The notes: generated from the sequence alone by a model not told the origin. Shown: positions 26,378 through 35,817, counted from the first letter of the stretch. The stretch is DNA of 64,000 nucleotides from Bacillus sp. A301a_S52 (GCA_024701455.1 JABXYP010000001.1:1430001-1494000); one strand, 5' to 3'. Made by a program: numbers and translations.

Positions 26378-27178
26378 ATGAAGCGAGTAATGACTAGTTT
26401 AGTAGTTATTGGATTAGCAGGTCTAATAACAGCTTGTGGACAAGGGGAACCAGATAATAGTTCTGGGGCGGTGAATGTTAATGATGTGAACTTAGAACCA
26501 TTAGAAGCTGAAATTAATATTCCTGAAACGGCTGAACTAGGGGAAGAAGTCGTTTTACAGACTCTTGTTTTACAAGGGGATGAAAAAGTAGATGATGCGT
26601 CTGAAGTTATTTTTGAAGTTTGGCTGGACGGAGAAAAAGCTGATAGTGATATGATCGAGGCAGACCTTCCAGGAGAAGAGGGAATATATGAAGTGACGTA
26701 TGAATTCTCTCAAAATGGGGTCTATATGGTACAACCCCATGTAACTGCAAGGGGGTCGCATGTGATGCCAGTTGAAGAAATAACAGTTGGCCAGACGACA
26801 GAGGAGAATGAAGAAGGAAACAATTCGGCAGAGAATGATGATCATCATGATCACGAAGGAGATAGTCATGAGCGCGGTCATTTACATGAAAGTATGACAC
26901 TTGATTGGCGAGCTGAAGAGGAAGCCCACGTAGGAGACGAAGTGACACTAACCGCTTATGTGGAGTGGGAAGAAGAAGCCTGGTCGGATGGAGAAGTCCA
27001 ATATGAAATTTGGAAGCATGGCGATGAACGCCACGAATGGATTCCTGCCGAGGAAGTGGAAGCTGGCTTGTATGAAGCAGTTCATGTGTTCGAAGATGAA
27101 GGGGAATACCATGTGATGGTTCACCTTGAAGATAATAGCGTTCATGAGCATGTCCAGTATTTAATTCAAGTGAATTAA
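26378..27178 (+). CDS. lipoprotein with two YtkA/FixH-like domains and a His-rich linker
   Basis: 266 residues. The start at 26378 follows GGGGTGAGG; a longer frame from 26270 lacks a site. Lipobox ITAC. Two related beta-domains are visible: one around LEAEINIPETAELGEEVVLQ ... EVTYEFSQNGVYMVQPHV and one around MTLDWRAEEEAHVGDEVTL ... EAVHVFEDEGEYHVMVHL. The linker is rich in His, Asp and Glu (ENDDHHDHEGDSHERGHLHE), which suggests divalent metal binding. YtkA-like proteins are often linked to copper or cytochrome oxidase assembly; the function here is inference. Confidence 0.72.
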   Translation: MKRVMTSLVVIGLAGLITACGQGEPDNSSGAVNVNDVNLEPLEAEINIPETAELGEEVVLQTLVLQGDEKVDDASEVIFEVWLDGEKADSDMIEADLPGEEGIYEVTYEFSQNGVYMVQPHVTARGSHVMPVEEITVGQTTEENEEGNNSAENDDHHDHEGDSHERGHLHESMTLDWRAEEEAHVGDEVTLTAYVEWEEEAWSDGEVQYEIWKHGDERHEWIPAEEVEAGLYEAVHVFEDEGEYHVMVHLEDNSVHEHVQYLIQVN

Positions 27179-27247
27179 TCTTTTTCCAAGCTTAATACTA
27201 TAAGCGCTTAAATAACGGTCATAAAAAGAATTATTCCTAAATCACGC

Positions 27248-27280
27248 AAAGGTATCATTCATTTGAATGGTGCCTTTTTT
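27248..27280 (+). terminator. terminator after the lipoprotein gene
   Basis: AAAGGTATCATTC pairs with GAATGGTGCCTTT with a four-base loop, followed by TTTT. Confidence 0.82.
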
Positions 27281-27404
27281 AGTAGTCATTCATTCTATTT
27301 CATCACATTATTTTTCCACTAACTCATCGACTTTTTAAAGATAGTCATCAATGTAAAGAGATTGGATAATTCCTATATATCCCTTCAAGTTAAGCCCCTT
27401 TACT

Positions 27405-27438
27405 ATCTTGTATATACAAGATATACTTATATTAAAAT
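27405..27438 (+). promoter_or_regulatory. treA promoter with a TreR operator
   Basis: A perfect 18-base palindrome, ATCTTGTATATACAAGAT (27405-27422), contains TTGTATATACAA, the known TreR operator core. It overlaps a -35 TTGTAT (27409-27414), followed after 18 bases by a -10 TAAAAT (27433-27438). Binding would block RNA polymerase. Confidence 0.82.
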
Positions 27439-27458
27439 ATTTTAAAAAGGTTATATTT

Positions 27459-27472
27459 TGAAAACGTTTAAT
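27459..27472 (+). promoter_or_regulatory. cre-like site upstream of treA
   Basis: TGAAAACGTTTAAT matches the cre consensus at 12 of 14 positions. It lies between the predicted promoter and the ribosome binding site, a roadblock position for CcpA. Confidence 0.55.
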
Positions 27473-27485
27473 CGGAGGTTTCACA

Positions 27486-29180
27486 ATGGGAATCGAAATG
27501 AATGAATGGTGGAGAAGAGCTGTCGTCTACCAAATATATCCGAAAAGCTTTAACGATACGACAGGTGACGGCGTTGGCGATCTTCAAGGAATAATTGATA
27601 AACTGGATTATCTAGTACGATTAGGTGTGGACGTCTTGTGGCTTACACCAATATATACGTCGCCGCAGAGAGATAATGGCTACGATATTAGTGATTATTA
27701 CAGCATACATGAAGAATATGGGACGATGGAAGACTTTGATTTATTATTGAAAGAGGCACATGAACGTGGCTTGAAAATAATTATGGATATCGTTGTTAAC
27801 CATACGTCAACAGAGCACAAGTGGTTTAAAGAATCAGCATCATCAAAGGCTAACCCATATAGGAATTATTATATTTGGAAGAGTGCTGTAAATGGGGAGA
27901 AGCCAACAAATTGGCAGTCAAAATTCGGTGGAAGTGCATGGCAATATAACGAGACGACTCGTGACTATTATTTACATCTTTTTGACGTTACACAGGCAGA
28001 TTTAAATTGGGAAAACCAAGAGGTGCGTCAGTCTATTTACGATATGATGCATTTCTGGTTTCAAAAAGGTGTAGATGGTTTTCGCTTGGATGTCATTAAT
28101 TTAATTTCAAAGGATCAAAATTTCCCTAATGATGATGGTACGATTCCCCCTGGTGATGGACGTAAATTCTATACAGATGGTCCAAGAGTACATGAATTTA
28201 TCCATGAAATGAACGAATGTGTTTTTTCCAAGTATGATGTTATGACGGTTGGAGAGATGAGTTCAACTACGATAGATCATTGTATTAAATACACGAGGCC
28301 GGATAGAAAAGAATTAAACATGACATTTAATTTTCATCATTTAAAAGTCGATTATCCTGATGGTGAAAAATGGGCCCTTGCCGAGATGGATTTTGGGGCA
28401 TTAAAGCGTATTTTATCAACTTGGCAGACTGAAATGTACAAAGGTGGCGGGTGGAATGCGTTGTTTTGGTGTAATCATGACCAGCCGCGTGTGGTAACAC
28501 GCTACGGAAATGATGGCGACTATCATAAGCAATCTGCCAAAATGTTAGCCACGACCATTCATTTAATGCAAGGGACTCCTTATATTTATCAAGGGGAAGA
28601 ATTTGGCATGACGGATCCAAAATTTAACACGATAGACGATTATCGTGATGTGGAAACGCTCAACATGTATGAAGAAAAAAAGCGTGAGGGATACGGAGAG
28701 CAAGATATTCTAAAGATTATTCAAGCTAAATCTCGTGATAATTCAAGAACGCCTATGCAATGGAGTAGTGACGTAAATGGAGGGTTCACTGATGGGACAC
28801 CATGGATACCATTGGCTCCAAATTATGAGCAAATTAATGCGTCCGCAGCTATTAAAGATAAAGATTCAATTTTTCACCATTATAAGCGACTAATTAATCT
28901 TCGAAAAGAATTAGATATAGTAACGTATGGAGACTATGAGTTGCTTTTAGAAAATGACGACAGACTTTTCGTCTACGTCCGATCATATAACGATGAGAAA
29001 TTGTTAGTCATAAACCATTTTTATGATGGGGAGACACAATGTCGGCTACCGGATGATCTAGATGTGGCAAACTATGAAGCGACTTTGCTTTTAACTAATT
29101 ATGGAGATAGTAAGTCGCTGAGTAAAACAATGCCAATAAAGCCTTATGAGTCGTTAGTTTATCATATGAAAAAAGTTTGA
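27486..29180 (+). CDS. treA: trehalose-6-phosphate hydrolase (GH13)
   Basis: Cytoplasmic enzyme of 564 residues that splits trehalose-6-phosphate into glucose and glucose-6-phosphate. GH13 catalytic residues are Asp202 (GFRLDVINL), Glu257 (TVGEMSS) and Asp332 (NHDQPR). The NFHHLKVDYPDGEKWAL stretch distinguishes TreA/TreC from oligo-1,6-glucosidases. The start follows CGGAGG. It is followed by treR; no trehalose PTS gene (treP) is in the window, although treP precedes treA in B. subtilis. Confidence 0.92.
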   Translation: MGIEMNEWWRRAVVYQIYPKSFNDTTGDGVGDLQGIIDKLDYLVRLGVDVLWLTPIYTSPQRDNGYDISDYYSIHEEYGTMEDFDLLLKEAHERGLKIIMDIVVNHTSTEHKWFKESASSKANPYRNYYIWKSAVNGEKPTNWQSKFGGSAWQYNETTRDYYLHLFDVTQADLNWENQEVRQSIYDMMHFWFQKGVDGFRLDVINLISKDQNFPNDDGTIPPGDGRKFYTDGPRVHEFIHEMNECVFSKYDVMTVGEMSSTTIDHCIKYTRPDRKELNMTFNFHHLKVDYPDGEKWALAEMDFGALKRILSTWQTEMYKGGGWNALFWCNHDQPRVVTRYGNDGDYHKQSAKMLATTIHLMQGTPYIYQGEEFGMTDPKFNTIDDYRDVETLNMYEEKKREGYGEQDILKIIQAKSRDNSRTPMQWSSDVNGGFTDGTPWIPLAPNYEQINASAAIKDKDSIFHHYKRLINLRKELDIVTYGDYELLLENDDRLFVYVRSYNDEKLLVINHFYDGETQCRLPDDLDVANYEATLLLTNYGDSKSLSKTMPIKPYESLVYHMKKV

Positions 29181-29202
29181 TAAACTATAAAAGGTGATGT
29201 CT

Positions 29203-29922
29203 ATGAAAAATAAATATTTTCAAATATATCGGGAAATTGCAGATAATATTCGCGCGGGTATCCACCCAGCCAATACGAAGTTACCGTCAGAACACGATTT
29301 AATGAAAAACTTTAATACCTCTCGAGAAACGATTAGAAAAGCATTAACACTATTATCACAAAATGGTTTCATTCAAAAAATTCAAGGGAAGGGCTCAATC
29401 GTACTTGATGCAAAAAAAATTGACTTTCCCATTTCAGGTTTGATCAGTTTTAAAGAATTAGCAGGAAATATTGGGAAAGAACACCGCACTATTGTGGAAG
29501 TGTTGGAGCTGATTGAGCCTGATCAAAACATTCAGAGTCACTTAAATGTGACAGATAAAGACAAAGTTTGGGAAGTGTACCGGGTAAGAGAAATAGATGG
29601 TGAGCGGATCATTCTCGATAAAGATTATCTAAATCATTCTTTTGTTGGTAATCTAACGAAAGAAACATGTGAGAACTCTATTTACGAGTATATTGAACAT
29701 GAACTTGGATTAACGATTAGTTTTGCTAAGAAGGAAATCAGTGTTGTTGAACCGACTGAAGAGGATAGACGTCTGTTAGACCTAGACGGTTTCACCAATA
29801 TTGTCATTGTGAAAAATTTCGTTTATTTTGATGATGCAAGTTTATTTCAATATACAGAATCCCGTCATCGACCAGATAAATTTAAGTTTGTTGACTTCGC
29901 TCGACGGAATGTACACCACTAG
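29203..29922 (+). CDS. treR: GntR-family trehalose operon repressor
   Basis: 239 residues. N-terminal winged helix (KLPSEHDLMKNFNTSRETIR) and C-terminal UTRA effector domain. SGLISFKELAGNIGKE, the CENSIYEYIEHELGL stretch and LFQYTESRHRPDKFKFVDFA match B. subtilis TreR almost word for word. The start at ATG 29203 fits AAAGGTGATG and gives the normal length. It lies 22 bases after treA and should bind the palindrome at 27405-27422, released by trehalose-6-phosphate. Confidence 0.94.
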   Translation: MKNKYFQIYREIADNIRAGIHPANTKLPSEHDLMKNFNTSRETIRKALTLLSQNGFIQKIQGKGSIVLDAKKIDFPISGLISFKELAGNIGKEHRTIVEVLELIEPDQNIQSHLNVTDKDKVWEVYRVREIDGERIILDKDYLNHSFVGNLTKETCENSIYEYIEHELGLTISFAKKEISVVEPTEEDRRLLDLDGFTNIVIVKNFVYFDDASLFQYTESRHRPDKFKFVDFARRNVHH

Positions 29923-29934
29923 GATAGCTATGAA

Positions 29935-29968
29935 AGAACAAGCCACGTTAAACGGCGGCTTGTTCTTT
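29935..29968 (+). terminator. terminator of the treA-treR operon
   Basis: AAGAACAAGCC pairs with GGCTTGTTCTT, followed by T-rich sequence. It can also serve the convergent reverse-strand gene. Confidence 0.85.
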
Positions 29969-29977
29969 TCTTTTGGC

Positions 29978-30847
29978 TTAACGCGTCTTTTTTAAGATGT
30001 CCACAATATCTTTTTTAAGCGAGTGATTGCGAATGGTTTCTCCTAGCCACGTTTTTGTCGGCATATTTGTTTCAACTTTAACGCGTTTTAGTAATTTAAC
30101 TAACGCTTGCTTAAAAACCGATGAATAGTTAACCCTGTCAATCTTTTGTGCTTCTGTTAATAACAATTCAATTGTTTCAGCATTTTCTATTGAAATGTAT
30201 TGAGTTGCGTTAAATACGAATTGAGACATGATTTTGGCGTAGTCGTGGCTTAAATAATAGGCTGATATTTCTTGAATGAGTTGAGGGTGATCATTGATAT
30301 GCTCAGCTAAAAGTGGGATATATGAGTCGATCCTGTGATTTAAAATAAATTTAAATGATTTTAAAGCATTCGCTTCCTTAATAGCTTGTTTCAGTGTGGT
30401 CATGATGAGAGAATTGTCTGCTTTGCCGTCAGCGTTTTGCAGAGCAATTAGGCGAGATGGCCATTGATGCTTAATGTCTTCAAGATGTTCATCAATGAGG
30501 TGTTTAATAATATTATCGTTTTTCATTTTAGCGTCTTTCTCAGGTTTAAGCGCATCCTTTAAATCGTCCTGGGTTACTTTATGATGACTTTTGCGTTCAG
30601 CTATTTTTTTATAACGCTCCATTGCTTTAGAGGAATCAACAGTCGTTTTATTGGACAGAAAAAAAGAGTCAAGGAAATGACCGTTATGATCTAAAACGGC
30701 GAAAATAACAGGTGCTTCTCGCTCAAATAATAACGCATGAATTTTCTTTACACCCTGTACCTCCTCATATTTTAAGACGTAATAACGGCTGTTCTGGCCA
30801 TCCAGATAAACTTTTTTTCCTAAAAAACTTGGTGGTAATGCAGGCAT
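29978..30847 (-). CDS. hypothetical protein
   Basis: 289 residues. The N-terminal 80 residues look like a beta-rich domain (KKVYLDGQNSRYYVLKYEEV, then IHALLFEREAPVIFAVLD). The rest is helical and Lys-rich, with two repeat-like segments about 60 residues apart. No signal peptide or membrane helix. The start is preceded by AAAGGACCGGTGA, a modest site. I do not recognise a family. It is convergent with treR and upstream of the yfhD-yfhE-like pair, and not part of the B. subtilis yfh order I recall. Confidence 0.65.
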   Translation of the reverse strand: MPALPPSFLGKKVYLDGQNSRYYVLKYEEVQGVKKIHALLFEREAPVIFAVLDHNGHFLDSFFLSNKTTVDSSKAMERYKKIAERKSHHKVTQDDLKDALKPEKDAKMKNDNIIKHLIDEHLEDIKHQWPSRLIALQNADGKADNSLIMTTLKQAIKEANALKSFKFILNHRIDSYIPLLAEHINDHPQLIQEISAYYLSHDYAKIMSQFVFNATQYISIENAETIELLLTEAQKIDRVNYSSVFKQALVKLLKRVKVETNMPTKTWLGETIRNHSLKKDIVDILKKTR

Positions 30848-31087
30848 ACTTCACCGGTCCTTTCTTTCATTAAGATATAGTGGTGTTTGAAAAGAGTGAT
30901 GAAAGTACTTTATTGTTTTAGTATGTTTCTCACAGTTGACTCATGTACTACTGAGTGAGGACAATAAACATAACATATGTTTCAAGAGGTAGAAAAGAGA
31001 ATGTCAATTACACCGATTCTCTCTCTCCATCATAACTGTCTTTTGTCCATTTGTGTAGTAAAGAAAACAATTTTAAATGGACAAATG

Positions 31088-31121
31088 ACAAAACTCCTCT
31101 GCTTATTGAAGGCAGAGGAGT
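31088..31121 (-). terminator. terminator of the yfhD-like gene
   Basis: On the reverse strand ACTCCTCTGC pairs with GCAGAGGAGT and is followed by TTTTGTC. Confidence 0.8.
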
Positions 31122-31125
31122 CTTA

Positions 31126-31275
31126 TTAAATATTGTTTTTATTAACGCGTTGAGTAGCCGCTTTTGCTCTTGCTTGTGCTTCACGGTCTTCTGTATCAGC
31201 TAATTCATCACTATATTTTACATCTTTATTACTATCGTCTTCAGTTGCTTCCCGTCTTTTTTTACGTGGGTCCAC
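31126..31275 (-). CDS. yfhD: YfhD family small protein
   Basis: 49 residues from a GTG start at 31275 with a good AAAGGAG site. Highly charged, helical. The end DVKYSDELADTEDREAQAR followed by AKAATQRV fits the YfhD family consensus of small sporulation-associated Bacillus proteins. It precedes yfhF/recX-type genes as in B. subtilis, which strengthens the call. Function unknown. Confidence 0.65.
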   Translation of the reverse strand: MDPRKKRREATEDDSNKDVKYSDELADTEDREAQARAKAATQRVNKNNI

Positions 31276-31326
31276 AGAAATCGCTCCTTTTTAACAATAA
31301 GTTAATCATGTTGACTAATTGTTCAG

Positions 31327-31458
31327 CTACAAGTTTGATTTGTGCTTGGAAAACGCTTTATCAGCCGCTTTGAAATCAGATTGATGGGCCATTTCAAGCG
31401 CGCGAGATGTTAAGCGTTTTTCTGCCCTTGTTTTTCTTTTCTTTGCGTCAGTAGCCAT
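31327..31458 (-). CDS. YfhE-like small protein
   Basis: 43 residues (MATDAKKRKTRAEKRLTSRA at the start, then an EMAHQSDFKAADKAF segment). The site AAAAGGAGG lies just upstream. The SDFKAADKA segment resembles the YfhE family and the position between yfhD and yfhF supports this, but similarity over so few residues is weak. Basic, with no membrane segment. Confidence 0.55.
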   Translation of the reverse strand: MATDAKKRKTRAEKRLTSRALEMAHQSDFKAADKAFSKHKSNL

Positions 31459-31525
31459 AGGAGAGCCTCCTTTTAGTCGCTTTTTATTATAATGACCAGG
31501 AGACATTGATTTTATGCAGAAATAA

Positions 31526-32431
31526 TTATTTTTTTATCAAATCAGTTAAAGCATCTTGCAGATGGGGAAATTGAAACCGAAAATCGTGGTGTTCTAACTT
31601 CGCAGGTAGGACTCTTTGTCCTTCTAAAATAAGGGTACTCATATCACCAAGTATGAATTTTAAGAGACTGCTTGGAACAGGGGCCCAAAAAGGCCGATTT
31701 AAAACAGCGGCCAGCTGTTGTCCAAAGTGTTTCATCATCTCTGGATGAGGAGCAGTTATATTGACAGGACCCTGAAGGGAGGGGGCCATAAGAGAATGTA
31801 CGAGAGCTTTTGCCACATCATTGATATGAATCCACGACATCCATTGTTCACCTGTGCCAAGTTTCCCCCCAGCCCCAAGGCGAAACGGTGATAACATCTT
31901 TTTTAGGGCGCCGTCTTCTACCGATAATACGAGGCCAAAACGAGCGCAGACCACTCTTACATTAGGCGCTGCTTTCAAGGCTTCGCTTTCCCATTTTGCT
32001 ACAACGTCAGCTAAAAAATCATCCCCTGGGATTGTTTCTTTTTCAGTAAAAGTTTTAGTAAAGGACGTACCGTAAAAACCTACTGCAGATCCATTAACTA
32101 AAACATCAGGCTTCTTCTTTAGCTGTTCGATTATTCGCACGACTTCACGTGTTGCGGTAATACGGCTCTGCAATATTTCTCTTTTTTTATCCGCTGTCCA
32201 TCTGCCACTATTCAAATTTTCTCCAGCTAAATTAATTAAACCATCAATACCTTCAAGTTCTTTTTCAGGGTATGTACCGTCTTTTAGCCATTCTACATAG
32301 GTGGTGCCATATTTACTCTTTTTATTTTCTTTATTTCTCGTTAGAATAAGGACATGATGATCTCTTGAAATGAGTTCTCTAGTAACAGCTTGTCCGATGA
32401 GACCAGTTCCGCCTGTTATAGCTATTTTCAT
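31526..32431 (-). CDS. yfhF: TIGR01777-family NAD-dependent epimerase YfhF
   Basis: 301 residues. Rossmann motif GGTGLIGQAV at the N-terminus, DGLINLAGENLNSGRWT, GSAVGFYGTS and WMSWIHINDV are signatures of the TIGR01777 subfamily of extended SDR proteins (SulA/YfhF type). C-terminal DUF1731-like region around VLNRPFWAPVPSSLLKFILG. Start follows AAGGAGG. Divergent from recX, as in B. subtilis. Substrate unknown. Confidence 0.88.
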   Translation of the reverse strand: MKIAITGGTGLIGQAVTRELISRDHHVLILTRNKENKKSKYGTTYVEWLKDGTYPEKELEGIDGLINLAGENLNSGRWTADKKREILQSRITATREVVRIIEQLKKKPDVLVNGSAVGFYGTSFTKTFTEKETIPGDDFLADVVAKWESEALKAAPNVRVVCARFGLVLSVEDGALKKMLSPFRLGAGGKLGTGEQWMSWIHINDVAKALVHSLMAPSLQGPVNITAPHPEMMKHFGQQLAAVLNRPFWAPVPSSLLKFILGDMSTLILEGQRVLPAKLEHHDFRFQFPHLQDALTDLIKK

Positions 32432-32524
32432 ATCTATTGAACCTCCTTAAGGTTTTGATATTGTTATACTTTTGTTCCCTTTAAATGCCCATCTTGAAAC
32501 GTTCTGATGAATGGAGAGGTTAGT

Positions 32525-33343
32525 ATGCCAATTATTTCAAAAATTACCGCTGCTAAAAAAAGAAAAGGTAGATTTCATATTTATATAAAAGTAAACAATA
32601 AAGATCAATATGCTTTTACAGTATCTGAAAATTTACTAGTACAAGAACAGTTATTAAAAGGTAAAGAAATTTCAGAAGACGAGATGTCCATGCTGCAAGA
32701 GAAAGATGATTTAGACAAGATGATGCAAAAAGTGTTAAATTTTTTGTCTTATCGTATGCGCTCTGAACTAGAAGTGTCAACTTATTTGAAAGATCATGAA
32801 GTCAGTGATGATCAGATTGGGGAGATAATGGACAGGCTCCGTGAGCTTCAATTTATCAATGACAGACTATTTGCAGAAGCTTTTGTGCGTACAAAACGTG
32901 ATACTGGAAAGAAAGGGCCTTTAATTATTCAGCAAGAGCTGTATCAAAAAGGAATAAGTCAAGCACTCATTGATGATGTTATGACTCAATATTCAGCTGA
33001 GCTTCAGCTTCAACACGCAATCACTATGATCGAAAAAAAGCAGTCCTCCTATAAAAATGAAGGATTAAAAAAGAAACAGCAAAAACTAATTCAATTTATT
33101 ATCCAGCGAGGTTATTCACAGTCTATAGCTGTTGAGGCATTGAAAGAAGCTGAGTTGAAAGAAGATCCAGAAATTGAATGGCAGGCAGTAGAAAAACAAG
33201 GAGAAAAAGCGTGGAAGAAGTATGAAAAAAAGCCTGAATGGGAACGTGACCAGCGCATAAAACAGTTTTTATTCTCAAGAGGGTTTACGACAGAGTTAAT
33301 AGAACAATGGCTCCAGACTAAAAAAGAAGAAAATTTGATATAA
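32525..33343 (+). CDS. recX: RecA modulator RecX
   Basis: 272 residues, cytoplasmic. The start at 32525 follows GGAGAGG; an in-frame ATG at 32507 lies before that site. Three-helix RecX repeats are visible (FLSYRMRSELEVSTYLKDH; LRELQFINDRLFAEAFVRTK; GKKGPLIIQQELYQKGISQ), repeated in the C-terminal half as usual in Bacillus proteins of this length. It binds RecA filaments and tunes recombination. Confidence 0.9.
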   Translation: MPIISKITAAKKRKGRFHIYIKVNNKDQYAFTVSENLLVQEQLLKGKEISEDEMSMLQEKDDLDKMMQKVLNFLSYRMRSELEVSTYLKDHEVSDDQIGEIMDRLRELQFINDRLFAEAFVRTKRDTGKKGPLIIQQELYQKGISQALIDDVMTQYSAELQLQHAITMIEKKQSSYKNEGLKKKQQKLIQFIIQRGYSQSIAVEALKEAELKEDPEIEWQAVEKQGEKAWKKYEKKPEWERDQRIKQFLFSRGFTTELIEQWLQTKKEENLI

Positions 33344-33371
33344 TACGACAGTATTCTTTCTTGGATATTTA

Positions 33372-33385
33372 TGAAAACGCTTTAA
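33372..33385 (+). promoter_or_regulatory. cre-like box upstream of the lactate permease gene
   Basis: TGAAAACGCTTTAA matches the CcpA cre consensus at 13 of 14 positions. It lies about 190 bases before the start codon of the permease and just after recX, suggesting glucose control of lactate transport. Confidence 0.55.
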
Positions 33386-33577
33386 AAATCGACACAAAAC
33401 TGTTTTTTTGATTAGATAAAATGGTTTATGAATGTCGATATAATGATTAAGGACAAAATAAGAGTACTTTGTATAAAAAATCTGGCTTTGACAGCAGTAA
33501 ATATAGAGAATAGCGGAAAGACTAGTACTAAATTTCGACAACAGTTAAATAATCACTAGAAAGGAATATGTTTATCT

Positions 33578-35245
33578 ATGTCATCAATTATTGCGTTAAC
33601 ACCTATCATCTCAGTTATGCTTTTTCTTGTAGTGTTAAAAATGCCTGCTGTACGAGCTATGGCGATTAGCTTGGTTGCGACAGCGTTATTAGCTATTGTT
33701 TATTGGCAGGTCCCATTTATTATTATTAGTGCATCTTTTATTGAAGGAATCATGATTGGTCTATCCATCTTATATATTGTTTTTGGTGCAATTTTACTTT
33801 TAAATACACTTAAACTTTCAGGCGCTATTGATACAATTAGGGCAAGTTTTATGGGAGTTTCTCCTGATCGCCGTGTTCAATTAATTATTATTGCTTGGCT
33901 CTTTGGTGCTTTTATTGAAGGTGCCGCAGGATTTGGAACACCAGCAGCTATTGCAGCCCCTTTACTTGTAGCTTTAGGTTTCCCTCCATTGGCATCCGTT
34001 GTTTTAGCTCTAATAGCGGACAGTTCACCTGTTTCTTTTGGGGCAGTTGGTACACCAATTATAGTAGGGGTAGAGCAAGGGCTTTACGAGGGAACTGAAG
34101 TAAGTTCGATTGCATTACCTTATGTTACGGAAGCAGGTGGCATGGCAGCTTTCCTTCAACAGCTAGCAACTCAAATTATGAGTATTGACATTATTGTGGG
34201 CTCTTTTATGCCACTAATCATGGTCCTCATTTTAACACGCTTCTTTGGCGAAAATAGATCGTGGAAGGAAGGGTTAGCCGTTTGGAAGTTTGCCATTTTT
34301 GCAGGGCTAAGCTTTACGCTTCCAGCCTTGGCAGTTGCTACTTTTTTAGGACCTGAATTTCCGTCAATCTTTGGCGGGCTAATTGGACTTATGATCGTTA
34401 TCCCGGCTGCCAAGAGAGGATTTCTGTTGCCAGAAACAGCATGGGACTTTGCTAAAGAAGAAAATTGGTTATCTTCTTGGGTAGGGAAAATAACAGCTAG
34501 TGATGAGTCTGATAAAACGAAAGCACAGTTACCGTTGGTAGTCGCTTGGGTCCCGTATTTACTCGTAGGCTTGTTTCTCGTCCTTACTCGCCTCGATGCA
34601 CTACCATTTAAGGAAAAGTTACGAAGTGTAACAGTGGGGTGGAACAATATTTTAGGTACTGAAATCGGTGAACAGTTAGAACCTCTTTATATTCCTGGGT
34701 TCGTGTTCATACTCGTTGTGATCATAACAATATTTGTTCACAAAATGACTAAAAAACAAGTGAGGCGTGCATTTACATGGTCAGGTAAGGCTGTGATAGG
34801 AACGGCACTTACGTTATTCACTGCTGTTCCTATGGTTAGAATATTCATTAACTCTGGAATTAATGAGAGTGGTCTTGAAGCGATGCCAGTTGAGCTTGCA
34901 AACACGGCATCCGCTCTAATGGGGGACGTTTGGCCGATCATGGCCCCTATTATTGGCGCATTAGGCTCGTTTATTTCGGGCAGTGCGACTTTTAGTAATA
35001 TGATGTTCAGCTTGTTCCAAACGAGTGTCTCAGACCAAATTGGTGCGGATCCAACTCTTATTTTGTCTCTTCAAGTCATGGGAGCTAATGCGGGTAACAT
35101 GATTTGTGTTTTAAATGTTGTTGCAGCTGCTTCAGTTGTAGGATTGGTAGGAAAAGAAGGCGCAATAATTCGCATGACGATTTTACCTATGCTGTATTAT
35201 GCGCTCTTCGCAGGAACGATTGGGCTTATCTTAACGTTACTGTAA
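33578..35245 (+). CDS. L-lactate permease (LctP/LldP family)
   Basis: Membrane protein of 555 residues with about thirteen hydrophobic helices. The family hallmarks [37 protein letters not shown] and [18 protein letters not shown] are all present. It should carry lactate or glycolate with protons. The ribosome binding site AAAGGA is 12 bases from the ATG. It is inserted between recX and yfhH, which are adjacent in B. subtilis. Confidence 0.92.
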   Translation: MSSIIALTPIISVMLFLVVLKMPAVRAMAISLVATALLAIVYWQVPFIIISASFIEGIMIGLSILYIVFGAILLLNTLKLSGAIDTIRASFMGVSPDRRVQLIIIAWLFGAFIEGAAGFGTPAAIAAPLLVALGFPPLASVVLALIADSSPVSFGAVGTPIIVGVEQGLYEGTEVSSIALPYVTEAGGMAAFLQQLATQIMSIDIIVGSFMPLIMVLILTRFFGENRSWKEGLAVWKFAIFAGLSFTLPALAVATFLGPEFPSIFGGLIGLMIVIPAAKRGFLLPETAWDFAKEENWLSSWVGKITASDESDKTKAQLPLVVAWVPYLLVGLFLVLTRLDALPFKEKLRSVTVGWNNILGTEIGEQLEPLYIPGFVFILVVIITIFVHKMTKKQVRRAFTWSGKAVIGTALTLFTAVPMVRIFINSGINESGLEAMPVELANTASALMGDVWPIMAPIIGALGSFISGSATFSNMMFSLFQTSVSDQIGADPTLILSLQVMGANAGNMICVLNVVAAASVVGLVGKEGAIIRMTILPMLYYALFAGTIGLILTLL

Positions 35246-35270
35246 CATGAGCATATTACTCATAAATGGA

Positions 35271-35311
35271 TGCTTAATTTTACCGAGTAAAATAGAGAGG
35301 TAGAATTAAGC
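35271..35311 (+). repeat. hairpin after the lactate permease, possibly a repeat A fragment
   Basis: TGCTTAATTTTACC pairs with GGTAGAATTAAGCA around a loop containing AAAATAGAGA, the core of repeat A. It lacks a T-run and both repeat ends. It may be a decayed repeat copy or an unrelated mRNA 3' hairpin. Confidence 0.4.
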
Positions 35312-35462
35312 AAATACAATATCTCGACGTTGAAAAATAGTAATAATCCTTTTCTTTAGAAAAAATATAAGAATTATAGTATAAAGAAGAGAGGGGCTTT
35401 AGCTACTTTACTACAAAGTTATTAGTACTTTAGAACCTTTATGGACGAAAGGGGCTGAGCCG

Positions 35463-35774
35463 TTGGAGAAATATAGTTCGATGTCCATGGCAGAACTTCA
35501 ACAAGAAGTAGCTGATTTAAAAGTGAAAGCTCAAAAAGCTGAACAAATGGGAATGATTAATGAATTTGCCGTACATGAACGAAAAATGTTACTTGCTCAA
35601 GCTTATTTGTTAAGTCCGGATGATTTTCATTCAGGGGAAAAATATCAGTTAAACGATAGCGAGGAAACCTTTTTAATTGATTATTTAAATGGTGTTTTTG
35701 CCTGGGGATATAGAAATGACAACAGTGGAAAGGAAGCTGTACCTATTTCTCTCTTAGGAAGGCGAATAACGTAG
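35463..35774 (+). CDS. yfhH: YfhH/DUF1811 family protein
   Basis: 103 residues. The N-terminal helical part (MAELQQEVADLKVKAQKAEQ) and the C-terminal ETFLIDYLNGVFAWGYRN followed by AVPISLLG match the DUF1811 family. The TTG at 35463 fits the AAAGGGG site; an ATG at 35481 is the alternative. It follows the recX region as in B. subtilis. Function unknown. Confidence 0.82.
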   Translation: MEKYSSMSMAELQQEVADLKVKAQKAEQMGMINEFAVHERKMLLAQAYLLSPDDFHSGEKYQLNDSEETFLIDYLNGVFAWGYRNDNSGKEAVPISLLGRRIT

Positions 35775-35803
35775 GAAGGAGGAAAGTCTTCCTTCCTCCT
35801 TTG
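35773..35803. terminator. bidirectional terminator between yfhH and the ypzG-like gene
   Basis: AGGAGGAA pairs with TTCCTCCT, with A-rich and T-rich flanks, in a convergent gap. Confidence 0.6.
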
Positions 35804-35817
35804 TCCCCTGATAGCAG

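Noticed and set aside
26570..27151. Three reverse ORFs of 67-113 codons
   Set aside because: All antisense to the YtkA-like lipoprotein gene and without ribosome binding sites.
27197..27210. Second cre-like sequence (TATAAGCGCTTAAA)
   Set aside because: Two mismatches including a core-flanking base, and it lies before a terminator rather than at a promoter.
34171..34647. 158-codon reverse ORF
   Set aside because: Antisense to the lactate permease; its composition mirrors the hydrophobic codons of the real gene.
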